DNA of 64,000 nucleotides, taken from the NCBI GenBank assembly GCA_949126835.1, contig OX421506.1, positions 15,702,447 to 15,766,446 of the forward strand, written 5' to 3'. The stretch is from Anisus vortex. Its lineage: Eukaryota; Mollusca; Gastropoda; Planorbidae. The position numbers and the translations under genes were made by a program. Position 1 is the stretch's first letter, and each line of letters opens with the position of its first letter. Below the pieces are notes generated by a model. That model searched no databases and was not told where the DNA came from. It worked only from the letters and a program-made list of their open reading frames with translations. Shown in pieces: positions 52,498-64,000 of the stretch.

Positions 52498-53190
52498 TAT
52501 GTTGAGATGTTTGATCACTTCTGCTTAAATTATGATTTTGGCAGGAAATCAAGAAAATGGTGGAGTTACATGTTTTGATCTTTGGTCCAGGTGTGCCTGG
52601 TGAATTCTTGACTGCTTTACAAAAACTCCATCCAACCACATCCGAAAACCCCCCCAAAAAAACGTATACTTCAGGCGAGTCCTGGTGCAGGAACCTAGTG
52701 CACACCCTCAGGGGAGACACCTACGAGATCTACGCCAAACAAAGACCCTCGGATCAGGACCCCTATCAACAACTCAAGAATGTTCTATTTAATAAATTTG
52801 AATGAAATGCTCGGGCGTTCCAGCAGATGTTCAGGTCGGCCAGATTAGAAGAGGGAGAGACAGTTAGGCAGTTAGTGGACAGGCTAAGAAAATACCTATA
52901 CAAATGGGTTGACTTTGTAAATTATGAGAGGACCGATGTAGGCCTAATTAGGATCAGAACAGGTACAGTCTCTCAAAACGTTCCTAGCCGAGTGGGGTCT
53001 AGATGGTTAAACAAGATTCTTGTGGACGCCAACCAATATATGTTGTCATACAAGGACAAGTTTGCCAACCCACCCTCTCATCCACACCACAATAGACAGA
53101 ATAAAAACAAAGAAGATCTGTATAGACACAAAACCCCAAAGGACTGCCCCGCTCCCCAGCAATTTGCTGTCTTCACGCAATTATAATACT
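52497..53190 (+). pseudogene. Ty3/Gypsy-type gag fragment, linker 2
   Basis: Same as linker 1, with LRGDTYEIYAKQ (a better family match than LRIDTY) and LFNKFE before the shared TGA. Confidence 0.8.
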
Positions 53191-53339
53191 AGTTATTTGT
53201 AGTATTATAACAATCATGCCAAGAGCAAAATAAGCCAAAATTTGACTAAAGGCTTGAAAAAGCAAGAAAAATTATGCGTGAGAAAAAGAGAAAAAATATT
53301 ACTGCCGATGAAACAGCTAGGGCTAATTCTAAAACTACG

Positions 53340-53657
53340 CCTCCCACATATGCATCTTTTGTTGATAATGAGTCCAGAAGACAAAATAAATAATCCAGAG
53401 AAATTGATGATCTCACCTGAGCAGAAAATCCAGACAATCAGGATCATGAATTGAGAGAACTGGTCCTCAAGTGGATGATACATAATCCATGTGGTCAGCT
53501 TAACCCAAATGCCTTAAGCATGGTCAACAAAAATGGACACATGCAATGTCGTTTTGATTTTCAAAAACCTTTTCAAGATGTGACATCTCTTGTAGACGAT
53601 AAGCGGCCAAAGTTACGGCGTAGGTATGATCCCAAATTTAAACAAGAGCAGTTCTGA
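53340..53657 (+). pseudogene. Helitron Rep, HUH to YDPK segment, start of core 3
   Basis: Identical in content to 43898-44215; the same AAACTACG|CCTCCC join to the linker is repeated here. Confidence 0.87.
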
Positions 53658-53833
53658 CTTTTGTTTAATAAACAAGCTTGCACATTTATTAGTTTTAGTT
53701 CTGTAACAATAACATGGCATTTTGTTTTCCATTGGGCTTCCAGAATCAGATATTGATGCGAATAATGATAAACCAGAAGAGCTACCCAGTTCAGACAAGG
53801 GACTTTTTGGAAGGTATTGTCATCCGAGGAAGA

Positions 53834-54204
53834 GTTGATGACTAAAGTGCCTGCATTCACTGGTCAAATAAGAGAAGGGTCTTTCCCAAGACAACCGTAT
53901 GACTATTTTTGTGATATTATGACTGATAATGTGTGAGAAGTAATAGTCAAGGAGTGAAAAATTTATATTTGCCAAAAAATGTAAAAAATCCCCTTTGCCT
54001 GACAAGGGAAGTGCTTGCAAATTTTTGGGACCTTGTGTTTTATCTGGGTAAAATTAAATATAAGTCCTTGCCGAATGAATTGATGCCCTTAGACGAGGCT
54101 TGGAGCTTTAACTGATACCATGATAATAAACAGGTTTGAGCGTATCAAAAACAATCACCATTTTCACAATAATAACAATGTTACAAATAAATTGGACTAT
54201 TAAA
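53834..54204 (+). pseudogene. piggyBac-like fragment, core 3
   Basis: As core 1, with LDEAWSFN (one difference from each of cores 1 and 2). Confidence 0.72.
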
Positions 54205-54210
54205 CATAAG

Positions 54211-55170
54211 TGCTTCTGGAAATATTGTTCTCAGACTATTTCAAGATATTCCAAGGATCATCATCAAAAACTAGGGCTGAATTGCCCAGCCATAGAACAA
54301 CTTCACCTTAGTCTCTTGGCACCATTTCAGAGCCATCTTCTGGCACATAAAAAACAGACCCGTACTTGGTGTTTAATAGAGCATGGGCAAATGAAAAAAC
54401 TGTTTGGCGATACATTTTGCCCACTATGCCCCAATCACACACTGTTGTTAAAAAAAGGGAAGCATGGAAACAGCATGGGCTTTTCTGAACAGCTGTTTCT
54501 AATTTGTAAAAATAGCATATGTGACTATCGAAGCGATGCCGGTTTTTCATCCCCAAAAATTAAAGATGAGCAAACACAGCCTTATGAGGTAAATACAATT
54601 ATGACTATGTATGCCAATGAAATTGGAAAGGGCAACATAGCATTGCAGAAACTGCAGATGTTTTTGGGTTTACATTCCTTGTGCACCAGGGAAAGCTGAA
54701 CAAAGCTTCTAAAGTGACAACATTATCTTTATTATAAAAAGGCAGCTCAGAAAATAAGAGAAGCAAATTTATCAGAACTTTGTGATAATATCATTAACAT
54801 AACAGTAAGTTTCAACAGTACCTGGCAGAAGCCGGGCTTTTCATCAAAATATGGTGTTGAGTTGGTCATTGAGGTACAAACTGGCCTTAGATTTTGAGGT
54901 GACATCGACATATTGTCATGCCTGTAGCCTAGCTTCAAAGTATTTTGAAAATAATCCTGATGGATTGGCTGATTGGAAAAAATATCATACTAATTGCTCT
55001 ATCAATTTCAAAGGGTCCCCCAAAGACATGGACACAGAAGCTGCGAGGCGTATTTGGTCATGATCTGTGAACATGTTCGCTCTTAGTTACTCTAAAATCT
55101 TGAGTGATGGTGATGCAAACACATTTTCTGCTTTAACAACACTCAATCCATATGGAACGACGGTATATAT
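54211..55170 (+). pseudogene. MULE transposase fragment, core 3
   Basis: Frames identical to core 1. Confidence 0.8.
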
Positions 55171-55796
55171 ATTATTATATATAGAACTGACTTTTAAATC
55201 TGTGAAATGGATATGGACAGTCTCTATGACACGTGGTTCCCATCTGAAGTTTGCAACTGGCATATTCCCCAATTTATTAGTGGCACACCTGTACAACACA
55301 TAACAAAAACCAATATAATTCATTTAATTTATATCAAATCCCCTATGAATTTTGTTTTAGCCAAAGCGACCATGGGGCCCAAAAAAATGCAAACAAAGAC
55401 ACATCAGTAGTGCGGCAAGCGAGTATTTGACTTTTCACTGCCCGATGATATAAATTCAGCGGATAACTGTATGAATGGACACGTCCCTCTTTTCATAAAT
55501 AGAGGGCGATCTCTAACAAGAACTGCAGAAAATAAAAATATTCATTTTGCCATTAAACCAACAAAAAGCATAATTATAAGTGTAATAAATATAAAAACTG
55601 GTTGATGAACTTTTAAAGCACTGCTGACCGTCAACTCTTGGTGCAATTCTGTTATGAACATTTTCAATACACACTTACAACCTTGCCAACTGAAACATCT
55701 TCAACTTCTGTTCCTGATTGCCCCATTACAAATGTTTCATCTTCTTCATCGTCTTTTGCCACTGTGAATGAATCTGCCCCTATTATCGAAATATAG

Positions 55797-56117
55797 GTAT
55801 CCCTACGAGACGGTTATTGACACCAAGAAAGAATCTTTTAAAAAGAAGACTAACTTTACTATCGAGCCAACTGACAAGCTCCAGCAAAACTTATAGAAAC
55901 AAACTGGCAGAACTAAAATCAAAATATGATATAATGCCGCTAAGAATTTAAGTTGTAAATAAAAAAGTGAACAGAAAAAAGGATGCCATGAAACTTAAAA
56001 GGGCAGAAAACTTCAGACTAAAAAAAAAGATCATTTTAAGCAAAGAAAAAATTCAGCAACTGAAAGCTCAGCTGGACAGGCAAAAACATAAAAATCATCA
56101 ATTGATTCACCACTGAT
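55797..56117 (+). pseudogene. Basic coiled-coil-like segment, core 3
   Basis: As core 1, without the core 2 deletion. Confidence 0.45.
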
Positions 56118-56186
56118 ACATAGAGGCATATACCTTCATGTTTGCTGGGCTGGAAAATGAAAAGATTCAATTGGAGCCCTGATTGA

Positions 56187-57716
56187 AGGAGCTATTCCAC
56201 AAAAAACAATCTCAATTGTATCGTGGCAGCCCACGCTACCCAAAATTCACATGGTGAAAATGAATACGGCCAGATTTACTTTGTTGATTCCAATCAAGCT
56301 GTCGCAGAGAGATTTAATCATCCTCTGAACAAATGCAGCAACCACAACCTAATGAATAAAGTTGAGAGGATAATTAGGGCCCAAAATGTTTTTGCCCAGG
56401 GCTTTATGATGATGCGAGAGGTGGATCTTTCTTATTAACATTCTAACTTTGATACTAACGAACTTCCTTAATAACCGTGCATCAGGGGAGGGTATAAATC
56501 CCCTGTATGTGGGACTTTAATTCACAGAGCTAGATGGTGTTGACCTTAGGTGATACAATGTTCATCTAATAGGGTGTGTGCAGTCATTACTCTTATAACT
56601 GACCAAAGCATTTCAGAAAATTAAATGGTGATACACCAGAGAGGCAAAGAAATATTAACTTTAAAGAATACAGATCAACGAACAGAGCCTTTCACCTACC
56701 CATTGTTCTATCCTGATGGAACTTTTGGCTATTCCGTGAATATGCAGCTGCATACACCCAATCCTGGCCGCCAGCATCTTACCAGACTTGAACTTGAACA
56801 ATACTGAATTGTATTTCGACAAGGGTTCACCAAACATTTACTACCACAAGCAGACATTGGTGACCTCAATCTGCACCAAACACAATTTAATGCACTTTAT
56901 TTTGGTGGCAGACTTTTTCAACAGTACCTTGTTGATACTAACATTAGAGTGAAACATGACCGCATTCAGTGGATCAAGTTCAACCGGAACAAAATTATAC
57001 GCAACAAGTACACTGGGATAAATCACTTTTTAAAAGACCTGCCTAAGAAAAAAAATTCAGTCATTGGTGAGACCATCATTTTACCATTTTCATTCCCAGG
57101 CTCAACACGATTTTATGCAGTACATTTTGAAGTCGCCATGGCTACTGTAAGAAAATTTGGATCTCCAGACTTCTTCATTACCATGTCATGCAATCGTGAT
57201 TGGCCGGAGATTAAAGAAGCAAAACTAATTTGTTTATGAAGACGGATTAGTCCTAGAGCAGCTAACACAAGACCGCTCTTATCTCGTTGCAAGAGTAGCT
57301 AAACTGAAATTTGACAGCATTGTTACAGATTGGCACGAAAAAGAGATTTATGGGAAAGTTGGTGCCTACGTCTATAAGATTGAGTTTCCGAAGCGCTGCC
57401 TCCCACATATGCATCTTTTGTTGATAATGAGTCCAGAAGACAAAATAAATAATCCAGAGAAATTGATGATCTCACCTGAGCAGAAAATCCAGACAATCAG
57501 GATCATGAATTGAGAGAACTGGTCCTCAAGTGGATGATACATAATCCATGTGGTCAGCTTAACCCAAATGCCTTAAGCATGGTCAACAAAAATGGACACA
57601 TGCAATGTCGTTTTGATTTTCAAAAACCTTTTCAAGATGTGACATCTCTTGTAGACGATAAGCGGCCAAAGTTACGGCGTAGGTATGATCCCAAATTTAA
57701 ACAAGAGCAGTTCTGA
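56187..57716 (+). pseudogene. Helitron Rep (N-terminus to YDPK), core 3 into core 4
   Basis: As 46745-48274; carries WIKFNRNK where core 1 has WIKFTRNK. Confidence 0.9.
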
Positions 57717-57892
57717 CTTTTGTTTAATAAACAAGCTTGCACATTTATTAGTTTTAGTTCTGTAACAATAACATGGCATTTTGTTTTCCATTGGGCTTCC
57801 AGAATCAGATATTGATGCGAATAATGATAAACCAGAAGAGCTACCCAGTTCAGACAAGGGACTTTTTGGAAGGTATTGTCATCCGAGGAAGA

Positions 57893-58263
57893 GTTGATGA
57901 CTAAAGTGCCTGCATTCACTGGTCAAATAAGAGAAGGGTCTTTCCCAAGACAACCGTATGACTATTTTTGTGATATTATGACTGATAATGTGTGAGAAGT
58001 AATAGTCAAGGAGTGAAAAATTTATATTTGCCAAAAAATGTAAAAAATCCCCTTTGCCTGACAAGGGAAGTGCTTGCAAATTTTTGGGACCTTGTGTTTT
58101 ATCTGGGTAAAATTAAATATAAGTCCTTGCCGAATGAATTGATGCCCTTAGACGAGGCTTGGGGCTTTAACTGATACCATGATAATAAACAGGTTTGAGC
58201 GTATCAAAAACAATCACCATTTTCACAATAATAACAATGTTACAAATAAATTGGACTATTAAA
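57893..58263 (+). pseudogene. piggyBac-like fragment, core 4
   Basis: As core 1 (LDEAWGFN). Confidence 0.72.
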
Positions 58264-58269
58264 CATAAG

Positions 58270-59229
58270 TGCTTCTGGAAATATTGTTCTCAGACTATTT
58301 CAAGATATTCCAAGGATCATCATCAAAAACTAGGGCTGAATTGCCCAGCCATAGAACAACTTCACCGTAGTCTCTTGGCACCATTTCAGAGCCATCTTCT
58401 GGCACATAAAAAACAGACCCGTACTTGGTGTTTAATAGAGCATGGGCAAATGAAAAAACTGTTTGGCGATACATTTTGCCCACTATGCCCCAATCACACA
58501 CTGTTGTTAAAAAAAGGGAAGCATGGAAACAGCATGGGCTTTTCTGAACAGCTGTTTCTAATTTGTAAAAATAGCATATGTGACTATCGAAGCGATGCCG
58601 GTTTTTCATCCCCAAAAATTAAAGATGAGCAAACACAGCCTTATGAGGTAAATACAATTATGACTATGTATGCCAATGAAATTGGAAAGGGCAACATAGC
58701 ATTGCAGAAACTGCAGATGTTTTTGGGTTTACATTCCTTGTGCACCAGGGAAAGCTGAACAAAGCTTCTAAAGTGACAACATTATCTTTATTATAAAAAG
58801 GCAGCTCAGAAAATAAGAGAAGCAAATTTATCAGAACTTTGTGATAATATCATTAACATAACAGTAAGTTTCAACAGTACCTGGCAGAAGCCGGGCTTTT
58901 CATCAAAATATGGTGTTGAGTTGGTCATTGAGGTACAAACTGGCCTTAGATTTTGAGGTGACATCGACATATTGTCATGCCTGTAGCCTAGCTTCAAAGT
59001 ATTTTGAAAATAATCCTGATGGATTGGCTGATTGGAAAAAATATCATACTAATTGCTCTATCAATTTCAAAGGGTCCCCCAAAGACATGGACACAGAAGC
59101 TGCGAGGCGTATTTGGTCATGATCTGTGAACATGTTCGCTCTTAGTTACTCTAAAATCTTGAGTGATGGTGATGCAAACACATTTTCTGCTTTAACAACA
59201 CTCAATCCATATGGAACGACGGTATATAT
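58270..59229 (+). pseudogene. MULE transposase fragment, core 4
   Basis: One amino-acid difference from core 1 in the first 187 codons (EQLHRS for EQLHLS). Confidence 0.8.
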
Positions 59230-59855
59230 ATTATTATATATAGAACTGACTTTTAAATCTGTGAAATGGATATGGACAGTCTCTATGACACGTGGTTCCC
59301 ATCTGAAGTTTGCAACTGGCATATTCCCCAATTTATTAGTGGCACACCTGTACAACACATAACAAAAACCAATATAATTCATTTAATTTATATCAAATCC
59401 CCTATGAATTTTGTTTTAGCCAAAGCGACCATGGGGCCCAAAAAAATGCAAACAAAGACACATCAGTAGTGCGGCAAGCGAGTATTTGACTTTTCACTGC
59501 CCGATGATATAAATTCAGCGGATAACTGTATGAATGGACACGTCCCTCTTTTCATAAATAGAGGGCGATCTCTAACAAGAACTGCAGAAAATAAAAATAT
59601 TCATTTTGCCATTAAACCAACAAAAAGCATAATTATAAGTGTAATAAATATAAAATCTGGTTGATGAACTTTTAAAGCACTGCTGACCGTCAACTCTTGG
59701 TGCAATTCTGTTATGAACATTTTCAATACACACTTACAACCTTGCCAACTGAAACATCTTCAACTTCTGTTCCTGATTGCCCCATTACAAATGTTTCATC
59801 TTCTTCATCGTCTTTTGCCACTGTGAATGAATCTGCCCCTATTATCGAAATATAG

Positions 59856-60176
59856 GTATCCCTACGAGACGGTTATTGACACCAAGAAAGAATCTTTTAA
59901 AAAGAAGACTAACTTTACTATCGAGCCAACTGACAAGCTCCAGCAAAACTTATAGAAACAAACTGGCAGAACTAAAATCAAAATATGATATAATGCCGCT
60001 AAGAATTTAAGTTGTAAATAAAAAAGTGAACAGAAAAAAGGATGCCATGAAACTTAAAAGGGCAGAAAACTTCAGACTAAAAAAAAAGATCATTTTAAGC
60101 AAAGAAAAAATTCAGCAACTGAAAGCTCAGCTGGACAGGCAAAAACATAAAAATCATCAATTGATTCACCACTGAT
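59856..60176 (+). pseudogene. Basic coiled-coil-like segment, core 4
   Basis: As core 1. Confidence 0.45.
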
Positions 60177-60245
60177 ACATAGAGGCATATACCTTCATGT
60201 TTGCTGGGCTGGAAAATGAAAAGATTCAATTGGAGCCCTGATTGA

Positions 60246-61940
60246 AGGAGCTATTCCACAAAAAACAATCTCAATTGTATCGTGGCAGCCCACGCTACCC
60301 AAAATTCACATGGTGAAAATGAATACGGCCAGATTTACTTTGTTGATTCCAATCAAGCTGTCGCAGAGAGATTTAATCATCCTCTGAACAAATGCACCAA
60401 CCACAACCTAATGAATAAAGTTGAGAGGATAATTAGGGCCCAAAATGTTTTTGCCCAGGGCTTTATGATGATGCGAGAGGTGGATCTTTCTTATTAACAT
60501 TCTAACTTTGATACTAACGAACTTCCTTAATAACCGTGCATCAGGGGAGGGTATAAATCCCCTGTATGTGGGACTTTAATTCACAGAGCTAGATGGTGTT
60601 GACCTTAGGTGATACAATGTTCATCTAATAGGGTGTGTGCAGTCATTACTCTTATAACTGACCAAAGCATTTCAGAAAATTAAATGGTGATACACCAGAG
60701 AGGCAAAGAAATATTAACTTTAAAGAATACAGATCAACGAACAGAGCCTTTCACCTACCCATTGTTCTATCCTGATGGAACTTTTGGCTATTCCGTGAAT
60801 ATGCAGCTGCATACACCCAATCCTGGCCGCCAGCATCTTACCAGACTTGAACTTGAACAATACTGAATTGTATTTCGACAAGGGTTCACCAAACATTTAC
60901 TACCACAAGCAGACATTGGTGACCTCAATCTGCACCAAACACAATTTAATGCACTTTATTTTGGTGGCAGACTTTTTCAACAGTACCTTGTTGATACTAA
61001 CATTAGAGTGAAACATGACCGCATTCAGTGGATCAAGTTCAACCGGAACAAAATTATACGCAACAAGTACACTGGGGTAAATCACTTTTTAAAAGACCTG
61101 CCTAAGAAAAAAAATTCAGTCATTGGTGAGACCATCATTTTACCATTTTCATTCCCAGGCTCAACACGATTTTATGCAGTACATTTTGAAGTCGCCATGG
61201 CTACTGTAAGAAAATTTGGATCTCCAGACTTCTTCATTACCATGTCATGCAATCGTGATTGGCCGGAGATTAAAGAAGCAAAACTAATTTGTTTATGAAG
61301 ACGGATTAGTCCTAGAGCAGCTAACACAAGACCGCTCTTATCTCGTTGCAAGAGTAGCTAAACTGAAATTTGACAGCATTGTTACAGATTGGCACGAAAA
61401 AGAGATTTATGGGAAAGTTGGTGCCTACGTCTATAAGATTGAGTTTCCGAAGCGCTGCCTCCCACATATGCATCTTTTGTTGATAATGAATCCAGAAGAC
61501 AAAATAAATAATCCAGAGAAATTGATGATCTCACCTGAGCAGAAATTCCAGACAATCAGGATCATGAATTGAGAGAATTGATCCTCAAGTTGATGATACA
61601 TAATCCATGCGGTCACATGCAAAAAAAAATGGACACATGCAATGTCGTTTTGATTTTCCAAACCCTTTTAAAGATGTGACATCTCTTGTCGACAATGAGC
61701 GGCGAAAGTTACGCCGCTGGTATGATCCCAAATTAGACCAGAGCAGCTCTCACTTTTCAAATGAACATGCCGTGTATCGCAAAGACATAAATAGAGGTAG
61801 GGTGACAAGAGATAAACATCATGTAGCTCCATACAACCCTTATTTACTGAAGTACTACAATTACCACATTAAATGTGGAATATGTTGAAAGCATTCGTGA
61901 AGTGAAATAACTGTACAAGTACACCTATAAGTAATTGTAG
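60246..61940 (+). pseudogene. Helitron Rep with catalytic-tyrosine region, core 4 into linker 3
   Basis: Counterpart of 50801-52497: HUH at about 61458, the NPCGHMQ deletion form, RRWYDPK, HVAPYNPYLLKYY and the stopped LYKY helix. It shares the diverged 3' form with linker 2 rather than with the cores. Confidence 0.88.
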
Positions 61941-61941
61941 T

Positions 61942-62002
61942 TTTTACTTCATAGGACGACAAAAATGGTCATCGTCGATCACGACGGACGAACAACAACA
62001 AC
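61942..62002. mobile_element. Short retroposed insert with (AAC)n tail, only in linker 3
   Basis: A 61-bp insert ending AACAACAACAAC is flanked by AATTGTAGT at 61933-61941 and 62003-62011. It contains GACGACAAAAATGGTCATCG. Linker 2 has a single AATTGTAGT at the equivalent site (about 52490). This looks like a 5'-truncated SINE or LINE end. Confidence 0.6.
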
Positions 62003-62008
62003 AATTGT

Positions 62009-62702
62009 AGTATGTTGAGATGTTTGATCACTTCTGCTTAAATTTTGATTTTGGCAGGAAATCAAGAAAATGGTGGAGATACATCTTTTGATCTTTGGTC
62101 CAGGTGTGCCTGGTAAATTCTTGACTGCTTTACAAAAACTCCATCCGACCACATCCGAAAACAAAACAAAAACAGGTATACTTCAGGCGAGTCCTGGTGC
62201 AGGAACCTAGTGCACACCCTCAGGGGAGACACCTACGAGATCTACGCCAAACAAAGACCCTCGGATCAGGACCCCTATCAACAACTCAAGAATGTTCTAT
62301 TTAATAAATTTGAATGAAATGCTCGGGCGTTCCAGCAGATGTTCAGGTCGGCCAGATTAGAAGAGGGAGAGACAGTTAGGCAGTTAGTGGACAGGCTAAG
62401 AAAATACCTATACAAATGGGTTGACTTTGTAAATTATGAGAGGACCGATGTAGGCCTAATTAGGATCAGAACAGGTACAGTCTCTCAAAACGTTCCTAGC
62501 CGAGTGGGGTCTAGATGGTTAAACAAGATTCTTGTGGACGCCAACCAATATATGTTGTCCTACAAGGACAAGTTTGCCAACCCAGCCTCTCATCCACACC
62601 ACAATAGACAGAATAAAAACAAAGAAGATCTGTATAGACACAAAACCCCAAAGGACTGCCCTGCTCCCCAGCAATTTGCTGTCTTCACGCAATTATAATA
62701 CT
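62009..62702 (+). pseudogene. Ty3/Gypsy-type gag fragment, linker 3
   Basis: As linker 2 but more decayed at the start: the GESW frame is lost because of changes around 62160-62175. The shared TGA and LEEGETVRQLVDRLRKYLY follow. Confidence 0.78.
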
Positions 62703-62859
62703 AGTTATTTGTAGTATTATAACAATCATGCCAAGACCAAAATGAGCCAAAATTTGACTAAAGGCTTGAAAAAGCAAGAAAAATTATGCGTGAGAAAAAG
62801 AGAAAAAGAAAATAAATATTACTGCCGATGAAACAGCTAGGGCTAATTCTAAAACTACG

Positions 62860-63183
62860 CCTCCCACATATGCATCTTTTGTTGATAATGAGTCCAGAAG
62901 ACAAAATACATAATCCAGAGAAATTGATGATCTCATCTCAGCAGAAAATCCAGACAATCAGGATCATGAATTGAGAGAACTGGTCCTCAAGTGGATGATA
63001 CATAATCCATGTGGTCAGCTTAACCCAAATGCCTTAAGCATGGTCAACAAAAATGGACACATGCAATGTCGTTTTAATTTTCAAAAACCTTTTCAAGATG
63101 TGACATCTCTTGTAGACGATAAGCGGCCAAAGTTACGGCGTAGGTATGATTATGATCCCAAATTTAAACAAGAGCAGTTCTGA
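62860..63183 (+). pseudogene. Helitron Rep, HUH to YDPK segment, start of core 5
   Basis: As 43898-44215 with a 6-base duplication (RRRYDYDPK) at about 63147. Confidence 0.87.
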
Positions 63184-63359
63184 CTTTTGTTTAATAAACA
63201 AGCTTGCACATTTATTAGTTTTAGTTCTATAACAATAACATGGCATTTTGTTTTCCATTGGGCTTCCAGAATCATATATTGATGCGAATAATGATAAACC
63301 AGAAGAGCTACCCAGTTCAGACAAGGGACTTTTTGGAAGGTATTGTCATCCGAGGAAGA

Positions 63360-63730
63360 GTTGATGACTAAAGTGCCTGCATTCACTGGTCAAATAAGAG
63401 AAGGGTCTTTCCCAAGACAACCGTATGACTATTTTTGTGATATTGTGACTGATAATGTGTGAGAAGTAATAGTCAAGGAGTGAAAAATTTATATTTGCCA
63501 AAAAATGTAAAAAATCCCCTTTGCCTGACAAGGGAAGTGCTTGCAAATTTTTGGGACCTTGTGTTTTATCTGGGTAAAATTAAATATAAGTCCTTGCCGA
63601 ATGAATTGATGCCCTTAGGCGAGGCTTGGGGCTTTAACTGATACCATGACAATAAACAGGTTTGAGCGTATCAAAAACAATCACCATTTTCACAATAATA
63701 ACAATGTTACAAATAAATTGGACTATTAAA
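63360..63730 (+). pseudogene. piggyBac-like fragment, core 5
   Basis: As core 1, with LGEAWGFN and an ATT-to-GTG change near 63444. Confidence 0.72.
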
Positions 63731-63736
63731 CATAAG

Positions 63737-64000
63737 TGCTTCTGGAAATATTGTTCTCAGACTATTTCAAGATATTCCAAGGATCATCATCAAAAACTAG
63801 GGCTGAATTGCCCAGCCATAGAACAACTTCACCTTAGTCTCTTGGCACCATTTCAGAGCCATCTTCTGGCACATAAAAAACAGACCCGTACTTGGTGTTT
63901 AATAGAGCATGGGCAAATGAAAAAACTGTTTGGCGATACATTTTGCCCACTATGCCCCAACGACACACTGTTGTTAAAAAAAGGGAAGCATGGAAACAGC
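63737..64000 (+). pseudogene. MULE transposase fragment, core 5, cut by window end
   Basis: First 260 bp of the MULE segment, matching core 1 to the window edge; the array therefore continues to the right. Confidence 0.78.

Larger units (their letters stand above)
43046..64000 (+). repeat. Higher-order tandem array of composite transposon remnants
   Basis: The block CCTCCCACATATGCATC marks each unit: 43898, 47957, 52015, 53340, 57399, 61458, 62860. Spacings are 4059, 4058, 1325, 4059, 4059 and 1402. So two 4.06-kb cores plus one linker form a unit of 9442 bp (then 9520 bp). Each core holds piggyBac, MULE and Helitron Rep remnants; each linker holds an alternative Rep 3' part and a gag piece. 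The left edge is at about 43046; the array leaves the window at the right. Sequence identity between cores is about 99% by eye, including shared stops. Confidence 0.95.

Overview
The window is eukaryotic. It is about 33-35% GC by eye, with GT-AG introns, microsatellites, SINEs, non-LTR retrotransposons and many small terminal-inverted-repeat elements. The repeat content, the ADAMTS-like metalloprotease and the frequent aggcct/taggcct words suggest a mollusc, probably a gastropod; this is inference, because no marker gene is present.

Region 1 (1-20.1 kb) holds the only convincing host gene: the 3' twelve exons (2293-19873, + strand) of a secreted M12B/ADAMTS-like zinc metalloprotease. All twelve exons join in phase and end in a stop codon and polyadenylation signals. 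Its first exons (signal peptide, propeptide) were not found and may lie left of the window. Its introns carry a 43-bp minisatellite that starts at a splice donor, a 650-bp tetranucleotide microsatellite, L2-like and RNase H-bearing LINE pieces, hAT MITEs with 8-bp target duplications, tRNA-derived SINEs, and a SINE-like insert headed by the 5' end of U2 snRNA.

Region 2 (20-43 kb) has no intact host gene. It contains a Ty3/Gypsy remnant in which gag runs straight into integrase, and a decayed DUF7869-type gene. It also contains a 5-kb direct tandem duplication (25202-35570) holding LINE, P-element/THAP9-like and DUF7869-like pieces, and a 243-codon IS4EU/ISL2EU-type DDE transposase ORF with its catalytic triad intact. 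Several MITEs are bounded by exact TTAA or 8-bp duplications.

Region 3 (43046 to the right edge) is the most striking part: a head-to-tail higher-order repeat. A 4059-bp core fuses remnants of piggyBac, Mutator-like (MULE) and Helitron Rep genes. Two cores plus a 1.3-1.4 kb linker carrying a Ty3/Gypsy-type gag make a 9.4-9.5 kb higher-order unit. At least two full units and part of a third are present, running off the window. The copies are almost identical and share the same stops and frameshifts, so they were amplified after the genes died. Either satellite-like expansion or rolling-circle amplification could explain this; assembly duplication must be excluded.
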